From Cellulosimicrobium marinum (GTDB taxonomy: Bacteria > Actinomycetota > Actinomycetes > Actinomycetales > Cellulomonadaceae): 64,000 nt of DNA. The number at the start of each line of letters is the position of its first letter. Position 1 is the first letter of the stretch. The position numbers and the translations under genes are program-made. Positions 8,836 through 19,503 of this stretch are shown here, piece after piece. Under the pieces are notes generated by a model. That model was not told the DNA's origin. It saw nothing but the letters and a program-made list of their open reading frames with translations, and did not search any database. The DNA lies in assembly GCF_020551945.1 (NCBI RefSeq), contig NZ_JAJBZH010000006.1, positions 62,001 through 126,000 of the forward strand. Direction: 5' to 3'.

Positions 8836-10010
8836 CCCGTTCCGTCACCCTGCTCGGCTCCACCGGTTCGATCGGCACCCAGGCGATCGACGTCGTCCGG
8901 TCCCACCCCGGCCGGTTCCGGGTGGAGGCGCTGTCGGCGGGCGGGGGCGACGTCGGGCTCCTCGCGCGCCAGGCCGCAGAGCTCGGGGTCGCGGCGGTCG
9001 CCGTCGCGGACGCGTCCCGGGCGGCGGCCCTGCGCGACGCCCTGGCCGACGCCTTCGCCGGTCGGGGCCCGCTGCCGGAGGTCCTGGCCGGTCCCGAGGC
9101 GGCGACCGAGCTCGCGGGGCGGGGGAGCGACGTCGTGCTCAACGGCGTCACCGGCTCCGTCGGTCTGGGGCCGACCCTCGCCGCGCTGCGCGGCGGGTCG
9201 ACGCTCGCCCTCGCGAACAAGGAGTCGCTCGTGGCCGGGGGAGCGCTGGTCCGCGCGGCCCAGCAGCGCGCGGACCAGGTCGTCCCCGTCGACTCGGAGC
9301 ACTCGGCGATCGCGCAATGCCTGCGCGGCGGTGCGCGGACCGAGGTGCGCCGCCTCGTGCTCACGGCGTCCGGAGGCCCGTTCCGCGGCTGGTCCGCGGA
9401 CGCCGTGAAGGCCGCGACGGTCGACCAGGCACTCGCCCACCCGACGTGGGCCATGGGCCCGGTCGTCACCGTGAACTCGGCGAGCCTCATGAACAAGGGC
9501 CTCGAGCTCATCGAGGCGCACCTGCTGTTCGACGTCCCGGTCGACGACGTCGTCGTCGTCGTCCACCCGCAGTCCGTCGTGCACTCGATGGTCGAGTTCG
9601 TCGACGGGTCGACGATCGCGCAGGCGTCCCCGCCGGACATGCGCCTGCCGATCGCGCTGGGCCTGAGCTGGCCCGAGCGGCTCGACGTCGTCACGCCGCC
9701 GTGCGACTGGACGCGGGCGTCGTCGTGGACGTTCGAGCCGCTCGACGACGCGGCGTTCCCCGCCGTGGGTCTCGCGCGCGCCGCGGTGGCGGCGAGCGCG
9801 ACCCATCCCGCGGTGTACAACGCGGCGAACGAGGAGGCCGTCGCGGCCTTCCTCAGCGGACGCGCAGGATTCGGTGAGATCGTCTCGACGGTCGAGCGCG
9901 TGCTCGCCGCGCACGAGGGAACCCCGGCCGGGCGCGTGACGTTGGACGACGTGGCCGAGGCCGAGCGGTGGGCCCGCGCGAGCGCGCACGAGCTGCTCGA
10001 CCGACGATGA
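8832..10010 (+). CDS. dxr: 1-deoxy-D-xylulose 5-phosphate reductoisomerase
   Basis: 392 residues, ATG 8832, overlapping the MFS stop as ATGA. The enzyme rearranges and reduces DXP to MEP with NADPH and a divalent metal, the committed step of isoprenoid synthesis. [16 protein letters not shown] is the NADPH-binding loop. [11 protein letters not shown] and [12 protein letters not shown] carry metal and substrate ligands, and [15 protein letters not shown] is the conserved substrate segment. A later enzyme of the pathway, ispG, lies two genes downstream, with rseP between, an order common in bacteria. Confidence 0.96.
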   Translation: MTRSVTLLGSTGSIGTQAIDVVRSHPGRFRVEALSAGGGDVGLLARQAAELGVAAVAVADASRAAALRDALADAFAGRGPLPEVLAGPEAATELAGRGSDVVLNGVTGSVGLGPTLAALRGGSTLALANKESLVAGGALVRAAQQRADQVVPVDSEHSAIAQCLRGGARTEVRRLVLTASGGPFRGWSADAVKAATVDQALAHPTWAMGPVVTVNSASLMNKGLELIEAHLLFDVPVDDVVVVVHPQSVVHSMVEFVDGSTIAQASPPDMRLPIALGLSWPERLDVVTPPCDWTRASSWTFEPLDDAAFPAVGLARAAVAASATHPAVYNAANEEAVAAFLSGRAGFGEIVSTVERVLAAHEGTPAGRVTLDDVAEAERWARASAHELLDRR

Positions 10011-10041
10011 ACCCGGGGCAGGAACGGACTGTGAGGAACGC

Positions 10042-11352
10042 ATGGCTGTCGTGATCGGCGTCGCCGTCTTCGTGCTGGGGCTGCTCGTGTCCATCGCGCT
10101 GCACGAGGTCGGGCACATGGTGCCCGCGAAGCGGTTCGGCGTGCGCGTGAGCCAGTACATGGTCGGGTTCGGCCCGACGCTGTGGTCGCGGAAGAAGGGC
10201 GAGACGGAGTACGGGGTCAAGGCGATCCCGCTCGGCGGCTACGTGCGCATGGTCGGCATGTTCCCGCCGGCACCCGCCGGGGCGCGGCCGCGCGGCAACG
10301 GCTTCTTCGCGCAGGTCGTCGCGGACGCGCGCGACGCGAGCACGGAGGAGATCCGCGCCGGCGAGGAGCACCGCGCGTTCTACAACCTGTCCGCGCCGAA
10401 GAAGGTCGTCGTCATGCTCGGCGGCCCGTTCATGAACCTCCTCATCGCAGTGGTCCTCACCCTCATCGTCACCGTCGGCATCGGCGTCCCGACCATCACG
10501 ACGACCGTCGGTCTCGTCGCCGAGTGCGCGCCCGCCACCGTGACGGCCCAGTCCAGCGAGTGCGCGGCGACCGATCCCGAATCCCCTGCAGCCACAGCCG
10601 GGCTCCAGGTCGGCGACACGATCGTCGAGCTCGACGGCGTACAGGTCGACACCTGGGAGCAGCTGTCCGGTGCACTTCAGGGTGGGGCTGGCGAGGCGCT
10701 CCCGGTGGTCGTCGAACGCGACGGGCAGCGCGTCGATCTCACACTAAGTCCTGTGGAGGTGGAGCGGCAGGTCGTCGCCGAGGACGGCACGCCCGTCGTC
10801 GACGATGCGGGCGAGCCCGTGACCAAGCCAGTCGGCTTCGCGGGGATCACCCCCACCCAGGAGCTACGGCCGACGAGCGTCGCGTCCGGTCTCGAACAGA
10901 TGTGGCAGCAGGTGAGCGGGACGGCGGGCATCGTCCTGACGCTCCCGGTCAAGGTCGGCGAGGCGGTGACTGCGACGTTCACCGACGCAGAGCGTGACCC
11001 GAACGGTGTCGTGAGCATCTGGGGTGTCGGGCAGATCGCTGTCGCCATCGCGGACAGCGACAGCGAGGTCGTCTCCCAGATCGCGGGCTTTCTCTCGCTG
11101 CTCGCGGCGCTCAACGTCGCGCTGTTCGTCTTCAACCTCATCCCGCTCCTGCCGCTCGACGGCGGCCACGTCGTCAACGCGCTCTACGAGGGCGCCAAGC
11201 GGACGGTCGCACGCGTGCGCGGGCTCCCGCGACCGGGGCCGGCGGACGTCGCGCGCATGATGCCCGTCGCGTACGTGATGTTCGTCGTGCTCATCGGCGT
11301 CGGCGCGCTGCTCATCCTCGCGGACATCGTCGACCCGGTCCGCCTCACCTGA
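10042..11352 (+). CDS. rseP: M50 site-2 protease, RseP-like
   Basis: 436 residues, ATG 10042, with GTGAGGAACG upstream. It is an intramembrane zinc protease that cuts membrane-bound anti-sigma factors and other transmembrane substrates. The HExxH site is IALHEVGHMVPAKRFG in helix 1, and the third ligand lies in NLIPLLPLDGGHV near residue 370. A PDZ domain spans about residues 170-240 (AGLQVGDTIVELDGV). Codons from about 10573 to 11040, covering the PDZ and outer region, use many A/T-ending triplets (GAT, GAA, CTA, AGT, ACA, CCT), unlike either end of the gene. The reading frame is intact. Confidence 0.93.
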   Translation: MAVVIGVAVFVLGLLVSIALHEVGHMVPAKRFGVRVSQYMVGFGPTLWSRKKGETEYGVKAIPLGGYVRMVGMFPPAPAGARPRGNGFFAQVVADARDASTEEIRAGEEHRAFYNLSAPKKVVVMLGGPFMNLLIAVVLTLIVTVGIGVPTITTTVGLVAECAPATVTAQSSECAATDPESPAATAGLQVGDTIVELDGVQVDTWEQLSGALQGGAGEALPVVVERDGQRVDLTLSPVEVERQVVAEDGTPVVDDAGEPVTKPVGFAGITPTQELRPTSVASGLEQMWQQVSGTAGIVLTLPVKVGEAVTATFTDAERDPNGVVSIWGVGQIAVAIADSDSEVVSQIAGFLSLLAALNVALFVFNLIPLLPLDGGHVVNALYEGAKRTVARVRGLPRPGPADVARMMPVAYVMFVVLIGVGALLILADIVDPVRLT

Positions 11353-11385
11353 GGCCGCCGTGCGCCGTCGGGCACCGGGACGGGG

Positions 11386-11391
11386 GATACT
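11386..11391 (+). promoter_or_regulatory. Candidate -10 for leaderless ispG
   Basis: GATACT ends 6 nt before the ispG GTG; no ribosome binding site is seen, which fits a leaderless message. Confidence 0.5.
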
Positions 11392-11397
11392 GGACGG

Positions 11398-12561
<1,164 letters not shown>

Positions 12562-12566
12562 CCGCG

Positions 12567-13496
12567 GTGAGCCGCTGGCGCCCGTCGGTCCCGGCCCTGC
12601 GGCCGCGGGCCGGGGCCGACGCGCGCGAGCTGGGCGACACCGACCTGCCCGAGGCGGTCGCGGTGTGCGCCGCCGACCCCGTCGCTTCCACCCTCGCCGG
12701 GGCGCGCTTCGAGGCCGCGCTGCGCGCCGGTCTCCGTGCCGCCGGCGGGCAGGCCTGGGGCTTCCCCGCGCACGGTCCGCTCGCCGCGGTCTGCTGGGCC
12801 GGCGCCAACGTCGTCCCCGTGCTGCCGCCCGCGCTCGACCGCACGGACCGGGAGGCGGCGCTCGCAGGCTTCGCCGCGCTCGCGCGCCGTGCGGGGCGCC
12901 GCTCGTCGTCCGTCGTCGGGGAGCGCGACGCCGTCCTCGGGCTGTGGTCCCTCCTCGCGCCCGTATGGCCCGCGCCGCGCGAGGTCCGCGCGAACCAGCC
13001 GTCCCTCGCGATCGACCGCGCCCCCGACGTCGCCCCCGACCCCGCCGTGCGACGCTCCGTGGCCGCCGAGGTCCCCGTCGTCCTGCCCGCGTGCGTCCGG
13101 ATGTTCACGGAGGAGGTCGGCTACTCGCCCGTCGAGGGCGGGGGCCGGGCCTACGAGGAGCGCGTGCGCTCGCTCGTCGCCGCCGGCCGGTCGTTCGTGC
13201 GGGTCGAGGGCACGGGGCCGGGCGCGCACGTCGCGTTCAAGGCCGAGCTCGGCGCCGTGACCCGCCACGTCGCGCAGGTGCAGGGCGTCTGGGTCGACCC
13301 GCGCTACCGCGGTCAGGGTCTCGCCGCACCGGGCACCGCCGCCGTCGTCGCGCTGGCCCGTGAGGCGGGCGCCCGCGCGACCGGTCGTGCGCCCGTGGTG
13401 TCGCTGTACGTCAACGACTACAACACGCGGGCCCTCGCGACGTACCGTCGCGTCGGGTTCGAGCAGGTCGGCACGTACGCGACGGTGCTGTTCTGA
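12567..13496 (+). CDS. GNAT acetyltransferase with DUF4081 N-terminal domain
   Basis: 309 residues from GTG 12567, five bases after the ispG stop, so probably translated with it. The N-terminal half (about residues 15-150) is the DUF4081 type, with repeated Trp/Pro-rich strands. The C-terminal half is an acetyltransferase fold: VQGVWVDPRYRGQGLAAPGT is the acetyl-CoA pyrophosphate loop, and VSLYVNDYNTRALATYRRVG is the typical last strand and helix. The acceptor is unknown. Linkage to ispG is conserved in actinobacteria as I recall. The longer frame starting at 11616 is rejected because it overlaps ispG. Confidence 0.85.
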   Translation: MSRWRPSVPALRPRAGADARELGDTDLPEAVAVCAADPVASTLAGARFEAALRAGLRAAGGQAWGFPAHGPLAAVCWAGANVVPVLPPALDRTDREAALAGFAALARRAGRRSSSVVGERDAVLGLWSLLAPVWPAPREVRANQPSLAIDRAPDVAPDPAVRRSVAAEVPVVLPACVRMFTEEVGYSPVEGGGRAYEERVRSLVAAGRSFVRVEGTGPGAHVAFKAELGAVTRHVAQVQGVWVDPRYRGQGLAAPGTAAVVALAREAGARATGRAPVVSLYVNDYNTRALATYRRVGFEQVGTYATVLF

Positions 13497-13514
13497 CCTG
13501 CCCCGGCTCGGGTG

Positions 13515-13586
13515 GCGCCTACGCGTGAACCTCGCGCGGACCGCCGGGACGTCCCGACGGTCCGCGCGAGGTTCACGCGTAGGCGC
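13515..13586. terminator. 72-nt near-perfect palindrome between convergent genes
   Basis: Arms 13515-13543 and 13558-13586 match over 29 bases. The centre (13545-13556) is itself a perfect 12-base palindrome, so the whole element is a 36-bp dyad with one mismatch. It lies between the ends of the acetyltransferase and DNA glycosylase genes, so a bidirectional terminator is the simplest reading. It is much longer than the other hairpins here and could belong to a dispersed repeat family. Confidence 0.7.
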
Positions 13587-13597
13587 GACGGGGCGCG

Positions 13598-14500
13598 TCA
13601 GCGCAGCAGGCGGGACATGCGCCGGTCGGCGAGGACCTGGCCGCCGGTCTGGCAGGTCGCGCAGTACTGCAGGCTGCGGTCGGCGAAGCTCACCTCGCGC
13701 ACCGTGTCGCCGCACACCGGGCACGGCAGACCCGTACGCCCGTGCACGCGCATCCCCGCGCGCTTCGCGTCCTTGAGCTCCGCCGCCGGCTTGCCCGACG
13801 ACGCCGCCACGGCCTGGGCGAGCACCTCGCCCACGGCGGCGTGCACCCGGGCGACCTCGTCGGGCGTGAACGACCGCGTGAGCTTGAACGGGCTCGTGCG
13901 GGCCGCGTGGAGGATGTCGTCGGAGTAGGCGTTGCCGATCCCGGCGACGGACGACTGGTCGCGCAGGAGGCCCTTGACCTGCTGGTTGCGTGCGGCCATG
14001 AGGCCGGCGAGGACGTCCGGGGTGAACGCGGGGTCCAGCGGCTCGACGCCGAGCGTCTCGATCGCGCGCACCTCCTCCGGGCGGCGCACCACGTGCACCG
14101 CGAGCCGCTTGCGCGTCCCGGCCTCGGTGAGGTCGAACCCGGAGCCGTCGTCGAACCGCACGCGCAGCGCGAGCGCGGCGACCTTCCCTCCGCCCCCGCC
14201 GCCGAGCCGCGGCCGCACGGGCGTCGTCGGCGCCTTCTCCGACCAGCGCAACCACCCGCCGCGGGCGAGGTGGAAGACCAGGTGGAGCTCGTCGTCGGGC
14301 GCCGCGGCAGCGAGGACGAGGTCGAGCCACTTGCCGTGCCGGCGCGCCCCCGTCACCGTCCGTCCCACGAGCGCCGTGACGGGCGGGTCGAAGGTCTTAA
14401 GCGCGGCGATCTGGGCGACGTCCGCGGCGACCACGGCACGCCCCGTGGCGCGGTCGTCGAGGAAGCGGACCAGGGCCTCGACCTCGGGCAGCTCGGGCAT
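13598..14500 (-). CDS. Fpg/Nei-family DNA glycosylase/AP lyase
   Basis: 300 residues, ATG 14500. [16 protein letters not shown] at the N-terminus supplies the catalytic Pro and Glu that attack oxidised bases and cut the strand. The helix-two-turn-helix region includes [21 protein letters not shown] zinc finger at the C-terminus has the ligands in CPVCGDTV and YCATCQTGG. It excises oxidised purines or pyrimidines; substrate preference cannot be read from sequence. A Gly-rich insert (LGGGGGGK) lies near residue 100. It is divergent from proS. A second family member occurs at 50328-51161. Confidence 0.9.
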   Translation of the reverse strand: MPELPEVEALVRFLDDRATGRAVVAADVAQIAALKTFDPPVTALVGRTVTGARRHGKWLDLVLAAAAPDDELHLVFHLARGGWLRWSEKAPTTPVRPRLGGGGGGKVAALALRVRFDDGSGFDLTEAGTRKRLAVHVVRRPEEVRAIETLGVEPLDPAFTPDVLAGLMAARNQQVKGLLRDQSSVAGIGNAYSDDILHAARTSPFKLTRSFTPDEVARVHAAVGEVLAQAVAASSGKPAAELKDAKRAGMRVHGRTGLPCPVCGDTVREVSFADRSLQYCATCQTGGQVLADRRMSRLLR

Positions 14501-14506
14501 GGGGCC

Positions 14507-14512
14507 ATCCTC
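14507..14512 (-). promoter_or_regulatory. Candidate -10 for the glycosylase gene
   Basis: On the reverse strand GAGGAT ends 6 nt before the ATG at 14500, the spacing seen at other starts in the window. Confidence 0.35.
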
Positions 14513-14520
14513 CCCGCCGG

Positions 14521-14526
14521 TAGGGT
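14521..14526 (+). promoter_or_regulatory. Candidate -10 for leaderless proS
   Basis: TAGGGT is a good actinobacterial -10 and ends 7 nt before the proS ATG. There is no room for a ribosome binding site. Confidence 0.6.
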
Positions 14527-14533
14527 GGGGCGC

Positions 14534-16393
14534 ATGTCTTCCGTCACGTCCGACGAGGCGCGCGCGGCCCGTTCGCTCGCCCGTCCTGCCGACCTCCTGC
14601 GCCTGTCCACCCTCTTCGTCCGGACCCTGCGCGAGGACCCGGCCGACGCCGAGGTCGCCAGCCACCGGCTGCTCGTCCGGGCGGGCTACATCCGTCGTGC
14701 CGCGCCGGGCATCTACACGTGGCTCCCGCTCGGTCTGCGCGTCCTCGCGAAGGTCGAGGCGGTCGTGCGCGAGGAGATGGTCGCGGCCGGTGCGCAGGAG
14801 GTGCACTTCCCGGCGCTGCTGCCGCGCGAGCCCTACGAGGCGACGGGCCGCTGGACCGAGTACGGCCCCAACCTGTTCCGCCTCACCGACCGCAAGGACG
14901 GCGACTACCTCCTCGCCCCCACGCACGAGGAGATGTTCACGCTCCTCGTCAAGGACCTGTACTCGTCGTACAAGGACCTCCCGCTCACGCTGTTCCAGAT
15001 CCAGACGAAGTACCGCGACGAGGCGCGCCCCCGCGCCGGCCTCATCCGCGGGCGCGAGTTCGTCATGAAGGACGCGTACTCGTTCGACACGACGGACGCC
15101 GGGCTGGACGCCTCGTACCAGGCCCAGCGTGCCGCGTACCAGCGGATCTTCGACCGCCTCGGCCTCGAGTACGTGGTCGTGGCCGCCACGTCGGGCGCGA
15201 TGGGCGGGTCGCGCTCGGAGGAGTTCCTCACGCCGACGCCGATCGGCGAGGACACGTTCGTGCGCTCCGCGGGCGGGTACGCCGCGAACGTCGAGGCCGT
15301 GGTCACCCCGGTGCCCGAGGCCCTCGACCACGCCGACGCCCCCGCCGCGCACGTCGAGGACACGCCGGACACGCCGACGATCGCCTCCCTCGTCGACGTC
15401 GCGAACGCGCGGTACCCCCGCGCCGACCGTGCGTGGACCGCCGCGGACACCCTGAAGAACGTCGTGCTCGCGCTCACGCACCCGGACGGGCGGCGCGAGG
15501 TCGTCGTCGTCGGCGTGCCCGGCGACCGCGAGGTCGACCTCAAGCGCGTGGGTGCCGCGTTCGAGCCCGCCGAGGTGGAGCCCGCGACCGACGCCGACTT
15601 CGCCGCGCACCCCGAGCTCGTCAAGGGGTACATCGGCCCGCAGGTGCTCGGCCCGAACGTCACGCGCGAGACGGAGCCCGGCGAGGACGAGCCCGTGCGG
15701 CACTCGGTGCGCTACCTGCTCGACCCGCGCGTCGTGGCCGGCACCCGCTGGATCACGGGGGCCAACGAGGACGGGCGGCACGTGTTCGACCTCGTCGCCG
15801 AGCGCGACTTCTCCGCCGACGGCACGATCGAGGCCGCCGAGGTGCGCGCGGGCGACCCCGCGCCCGACGGGTCCGGTCCGCTCGAGCTCGCGCGCGGCAT
15901 CGAGATCGGCCACATCTTCCAGCTCGGGCGCAAGTACGCCCAGGCGCTCGGCCTCACCGTCCTCGACGAGAACGGCAAGCAGGTCGTCGTGACGATGGGC
16001 TCCTACGGCATCGGCGTCACGCGCGTGCTCGCGGCGCTCGCGGAGGCCAACCACGACGACGCGGGGCTCGCGTGGCCCGCGCACGTCGCGCCCGCGCACG
16101 TGCACGTCGTCGCGACGGGCAAGGACGCGGCCGTGTTCGACGAGGCGGAGCGTCTCGCGACCGAGCTCGCCGCGCGCGGCGTCGAGGTCGTCTACGACGA
16201 CCGCCCGAAGGTCTCGCCCGGCGTGAAGTTCAAGGACGCGGAGCTGCTCGGCGTCCCGCTGCTGCTCGTCGTGGGGCGTGGCCTCGCGGACGACGTGGTC
16301 GAGGTTCGGCCGCGGGCGGGGGAGGCCGTCCAGGTCCCCGTCGCCGAGGCGGTCGACCGGGCCGTGGCGGAGGTCCAGGCGCTGCTCGCCTGA
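14534..16393 (+). CDS. proS: Prolyl-tRNA synthetase, bacterial type with editing domain
   Basis: 619 residues, ATG 14534. Class II motifs are present: motif 1 around [20 protein letters not shown], motif 2 around [20 protein letters not shown], and motif 3 in [14 protein letters not shown]. The insertion domain of about residues 225-405 between motifs 2 and 3 is the INS domain that removes mischarged Ala. The C-terminal anticodon domain begins near residue 500 ([20 protein letters not shown]). Start choice rests on [14 protein letters not shown] preceding the conserved [20 protein letters not shown], and on the promoter just upstream. The longer frame from 13742 runs antisense through the glycosylase. 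Confidence 0.96.
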   Translation: MSSVTSDEARAARSLARPADLLRLSTLFVRTLREDPADAEVASHRLLVRAGYIRRAAPGIYTWLPLGLRVLAKVEAVVREEMVAAGAQEVHFPALLPREPYEATGRWTEYGPNLFRLTDRKDGDYLLAPTHEEMFTLLVKDLYSSYKDLPLTLFQIQTKYRDEARPRAGLIRGREFVMKDAYSFDTTDAGLDASYQAQRAAYQRIFDRLGLEYVVVAATSGAMGGSRSEEFLTPTPIGEDTFVRSAGGYAANVEAVVTPVPEALDHADAPAAHVEDTPDTPTIASLVDVANARYPRADRAWTAADTLKNVVLALTHPDGRREVVVVGVPGDREVDLKRVGAAFEPAEVEPATDADFAAHPELVKGYIGPQVLGPNVTRETEPGEDEPVRHSVRYLLDPRVVAGTRWITGANEDGRHVFDLVAERDFSADGTIEAAEVRAGDPAPDGSGPLELARGIEIGHIFQLGRKYAQALGLTVLDENGKQVVVTMGSYGIGVTRVLAALAEANHDDAGLAWPAHVAPAHVHVVATGKDAAVFDEAERLATELAARGVEVVYDDRPKVSPGVKFKDAELLGVPLLLVVGRGLADDVVEVRPRAGEAVQVPVAEAVDRAVAEVQALLA

Positions 16394-16404
16394 GCTCCGT
16401 GCGG

Positions 16405-16429
16405 CGCCCGGCCGATCCCCGGCCGGGCG
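16405..16429. terminator. Bidirectional terminator between proS and the DUF4439 gene
   Basis: A perfect 10-bp stem (16405-16414 with 16420-16429, 5-nt loop) fills most of the 43-base gap between two convergent genes. Confidence 0.65.
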
Positions 16430-16436
16430 GCGTGCG

Positions 16437-17600
16437 TCAGGGCGCCTGCTCGGCCATCCCCGGGAAGGGCACCGGCTCTGCACCCCAGCCCAGCGCGGCG
16501 AGCCACGAGTCCGCGAGGAGCGCGAGCGGGTCCTCCCGCGACCCGGCCGCCGCGGTGGCGACGAGCGACGCGTAGGACTGCGCGAGCTCCGTCTCCAGGC
16601 GCTGGGCGAGCGCGGACGTCGCCTCCGCGTCGTCGTCCGGGACGGCGTACGCGGTGCGGCGCGGGTCCTGGTCGGTCCCGTCCGTCCCCGCGGCGAGCGC
16701 CCACCCCTGGGCACGGGCCCGGTGCACCTCCGCGCGTGCCAGCGCGTCGGAGCGCGCGTCGCCGTCGGACCGGGCGGCACGGACCTCGTACGCGTAGCCG
16801 GCGGCGTCCTCGGCCGCGACGAGCGTCGCCAGGTCGGCGGCCCCCACCCCCGTCGGCGCCTCGGCGACCGGGGCCGCGCCGACCGGCAGGTCCGCCGCAG
16901 CGTCGGACCCGGTGAGCGCGGCGAGGCGACGGGCCGAGACGAGCTCCGACGTCGCGACCGAGCCCAGCAGGCGGGCGAGGTCCGCGTCGCGCGTCGCGTC
17001 CGCGGACGCGCGCGTGCGCTGCGTCGCGCCGACGAGCGCGACCACCACGTCCTCCGCCGTGGGCGGCGCCTCCGCGGCGCCGTCCCCGCCGGCGCCCGCC
17101 TCGTCGTCGGTGTCGTCGATCGGCGCCTCCGAGGCGCCCGGCGAGACCGTGCCGGTCGTCGCGCCGGGGGCCGTCGTCGTCACCTCGACGGTCGGTGTCC
17201 CTGTGGCGTCCGTCGCACCCTCCGGGTCGGGCAGCCCGGAGTCGTACTCGCCGCCGAGGGCGTCCGCGTGCAGGCGCGCGAACGACGCCGCCTGGTCCAG
17301 TGCGGCGACCAGCGCCGCGTCGGTGCTCGACGGCGCGACCTCCTCGGCCAGCTCGGCGACGGCCAGGGCGTCGTCCACCGCGGTGCGGCGCGCGACCTCG
17401 CGCGCGTCCGGGCTCGGCTCCGTCGGCTCGGGCGTCTCGAGGCGGACCCCGCAGCCCGTGAGCAGGACGGCGGCCATGAGGCCGAGGGCGAGCGCTGCGC
17501 GGCCGCGGCGCCGCGACGTCACGGGGCGTGCGCGCCGGGTCGTGACGGTCGGCAGGGCGGCGGTGCCGGGGGCGGCGGCCGCGGTGGCGTCGGGAGTCAT
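16437..17600 (-). CDS. Lipoprotein with DUF4439 ferritin-like domain
   Basis: 387 residues from ATG 17600. Starts at 17618 (ATG) or 17522 (GTG) are also possible; the last gives the most compact signal peptide. A twin run of Arg precedes a hydrophobic segment ending in the lipobox LLTGC, so the protein is probably lipid-anchored outside the membrane. The middle (about residues 115-180) is Pro/Thr/Ala/Asp-rich. The C-terminal part is helical with DUF4439 features (TLVAAEDAAGYAYEVRAARS, RAEVHRARAQGWA). The role is unknown. Divergence from rimP-nusA is usual in actinobacteria. Confidence 0.75.
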   Translation of the reverse strand: MTPDATAAAAPGTAALPTVTTRRARPVTSRRRGRAALALGLMAAVLLTGCGVRLETPEPTEPSPDAREVARRTAVDDALAVAELAEEVAPSSTDAALVAALDQAASFARLHADALGGEYDSGLPDPEGATDATGTPTVEVTTTAPGATTGTVSPGASEAPIDDTDDEAGAGGDGAAEAPPTAEDVVVALVGATQRTRASADATRDADLARLLGSVATSELVSARRLAALTGSDAAADLPVGAAPVAEAPTGVGAADLATLVAAEDAAGYAYEVRAARSDGDARSDALARAEVHRARAQGWALAAGTDGTDQDPRRTAYAVPDDDAEATSALAQRLETELAQSYASLVATAAAGSREDPLALLADSWLAALGWGAEPVPFPGMAEQAP

Positions 17601-17638
17601 CGGGGGCGATGATGTCATGCTCCGGGTGCGTGAGTCGC

Positions 17639-17644
17639 TAGGCT
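17639..17644 (+). promoter_or_regulatory. Candidate -10 upstream of rimP-nusA
   Basis: TAGGCT lies 82 bases before the rimP start, in the divergent gap with the DUF4439 gene. Confidence 0.4.
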
Positions 17645-17725
17645 TGACCCTGGCCGAGCAGGCCGCTGCACAACAACACACCGGTCGTCTCCGTGCCCGG
17701 CGTGGGAACGGACGGGAGCGAAGTG

Positions 17726-18346
17726 ATGGTAGGGCAGGCTGACGGGCGGTCCGACGGGGGCGCCGGCGCGAGCGACACGGTGCGTGACGCGGTCCGGCGG
17801 GGGATCGAACCGGTGGTGCACGAGGCGGGCCTCGTCCTCGAGGACGTCACCGTCTCGCGGGCAGGTGCCCGCTCGGTCGTGCGGGTCGTGCTCGACCTCC
17901 CCGAGGACGCCGACGGCGAGCTCGACCTCGACACGGTCGCAGAGGTGACGCGGCCGGTCTCCACGGCGCTCGACGACCTGGACGCCCTGCCCGGCGCGTA
18001 CACCCTCGAGGTGTCGACACCGGGGACGGACCGACCCCTCACCGAGCCCCGGCACTTCCGCCGTGCGCGCGGCCGCCTGGTGCGTCTCGTGCTCGCCGAC
18101 GGCGGGACCGTCGAGGGGCGCCTGCTCGCCGTCGACGACGCGCTGCACCTGCGGGTCACGGGCCCGCGCGGACGGAGCGAGGAGCGCGCCGTGCCCCTGG
18201 CCGACGTCGTGCGCGGCCGGGTCGAGGTCGAGCTCAAGCGCGCCCTCGAGGCCGACCTGCCGGACCTGGACGACCCCGCCCCGGGGGACGAGGGCCGCGA
18301 CGCAGCAGACCGGACCCCGCGCGGTCCGCACGACGAGGAGGACTGA
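17726..18346 (+). CDS. rimP: Ribosome maturation factor RimP
   Basis: 206 residues from ATG 17726, with GGGAGCG upstream; GTG 17723 and 17693 are in-frame alternatives. RimP helps the 30S subunit mature. The conserved N-terminal domain starts with GIEPVVHEAGLVLEDVTVSR. The core is VAEVTRPVSTALDDLD then YTLEVSTPGTDRPLTEPRHF, the family signature. A Sm-like C-terminal domain follows. The last 30 residues are an acidic tail. It is followed by nusA after three bases, so the pair is translationally linked, as in most bacteria. Confidence 0.95.
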   Translation: MVGQADGRSDGGAGASDTVRDAVRRGIEPVVHEAGLVLEDVTVSRAGARSVVRVVLDLPEDADGELDLDTVAEVTRPVSTALDDLDALPGAYTLEVSTPGTDRPLTEPRHFRRARGRLVRLVLADGGTVEGRLLAVDDALHLRVTGPRGRSEERAVPLADVVRGRVEVELKRALEADLPDLDDPAPGDEGRDAADRTPRGPHDEED

Positions 18347-18349
18347 CCG

Positions 18350-19423
18350 ATGGACATCGACATGAGCACGCTGCGCCTGCTGGAGCGCGAGAGGGACATC
18401 AGCCTCGACGTCCTCGTGGCCGCCATCGAGCAGGCCCTGCTGTCGGCGTACCACCGCACCCCCGACGCGTACGCCCGGGCCCGCGTCGAGCTCGACCGCA
18501 AGACGGGCCACGTCACGGTGTGGGCGCGCGAGGAGCTGCCCGCCCCGGAGCCGGAGGACGGTGACGACGACGCGCCCCGCGGGCCGGTCGAGCACGGCCC
18601 CGAGTTCGACGACACGCCCGCCGACTTCGGACGCATCGCCACGTCGACGGCGCGCCAGGTCATCGTGCAGCGCCTGCGCGACGCCGAGGACGACCAGATC
18701 CTCGGCACGTTCCGCGGCAAGGAGGGCGAGGTCCTGGCCGGCGTCATCCAGCAGGGCCGCGACCCGCGCGTCGTCCTCGTCGACGTCGGCGGCACCGAGG
18801 CGGTCCTGCCGCCGCACGAGCAGGTGCCGACGGAGGAGTACGTCCACGGCGAGCGGCTGCGGGCGTACGTGCTCGAGGTCGCGCGGGGAATGAAGGGCGC
18901 GCAGATCACGTTGAGCCGCACGCACCCGAACCTCGTGCGCAAGCTCTTCGAGCTGGAGGTCCCGGAGGTCGCCGACGGGTCCGTCGAGATCACGGCGATC
19001 GCCCGCGAGGCGGGTCACCGCACGAAGGTCGCGGTGCGCTCGCGCGTCGCGGGTCTGGGGGCGAAGGGCGCGTGCATCGGCCCGATGGGCTCCCGCGTCC
19101 GCGCGGTGATGGCCGAGCTGCACGGCGAGAAGATCGACATCGTGGACCACAGCGACGACCCGGCCCGGTTCGTGGCGAACGCGCTGTCCCCGGCGCGTGT
19201 GTCGTCCGTCACGGTGGTCGACGCGGACGCCCGGGCCGCCCGCGTGGTCGTCCCGGACTTCCAGCTCTCGCTCGCGATCGGCAAGGAGGGGCAGAACGCC
19301 CGTCTCGCCGCGAAGCTGACGGGGTGGCGCATCGACATCCGCTCCGACGAGGGCGGTGCGGGCGCCGCGCCGGCCGCCGTGGAGGACGCCGCCTCCGCAG
19401 GTCGCGAGCCCGCGGACCGGTAG
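18350..19423 (+). CDS. nusA: Transcription termination/antitermination factor NusA
   Basis: 357 residues, ATG 18350. NusA binds RNA polymerase and nascent RNA and affects pausing, termination and rRNA antitermination. The N-terminal domain (about 1-120) includes [20 protein letters not shown]. The S1 domain contains [16 protein letters not shown] and [18 protein letters not shown]. The two KH domains include [17 protein letters not shown] and [19 protein letters not shown]. There are no C-terminal acidic repeats, as usual for actinobacteria. An acidic insert near residues 65-85 is noticeable. Confidence 0.96.
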   Translation: MDIDMSTLRLLERERDISLDVLVAAIEQALLSAYHRTPDAYARARVELDRKTGHVTVWAREELPAPEPEDGDDDAPRGPVEHGPEFDDTPADFGRIATSTARQVIVQRLRDAEDDQILGTFRGKEGEVLAGVIQQGRDPRVVLVDVGGTEAVLPPHEQVPTEEYVHGERLRAYVLEVARGMKGAQITLSRTHPNLVRKLFELEVPEVADGSVEITAIAREAGHRTKVAVRSRVAGLGAKGACIGPMGSRVRAVMAELHGEKIDIVDHSDDPARFVANALSPARVSSVTVVDADARAARVVVPDFQLSLAIGKEGQNARLAAKLTGWRIDIRSDEGGAGAAPAAVEDAASAGREPADR

Positions 19424-19463
19424 CGGCCGTGGTGGGAGGGTCACGCCCGACGCCTCGGCGCGT

Positions 19464-19469
19464 TAGACT
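19464..19469 (+). promoter_or_regulatory. Candidate -10 between nusA and ylxR
   Basis: TAGACT would start a transcript near 19476 carrying ylxR, the micro-ORFs and infB, in addition to read-through from nusA. Confidence 0.4.
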
Positions 19470-19503
19470 GTCCGTGACTGGGCCGCGGGCCCGCACCTCG
19501 ACC

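Noticed and set aside
13598-16780. A single 1060-codon reverse frame reaching upstream of the DNA glycosylase
   Set aside because: Only the last 300 codons resemble a protein family. The rest is antisense to proS.
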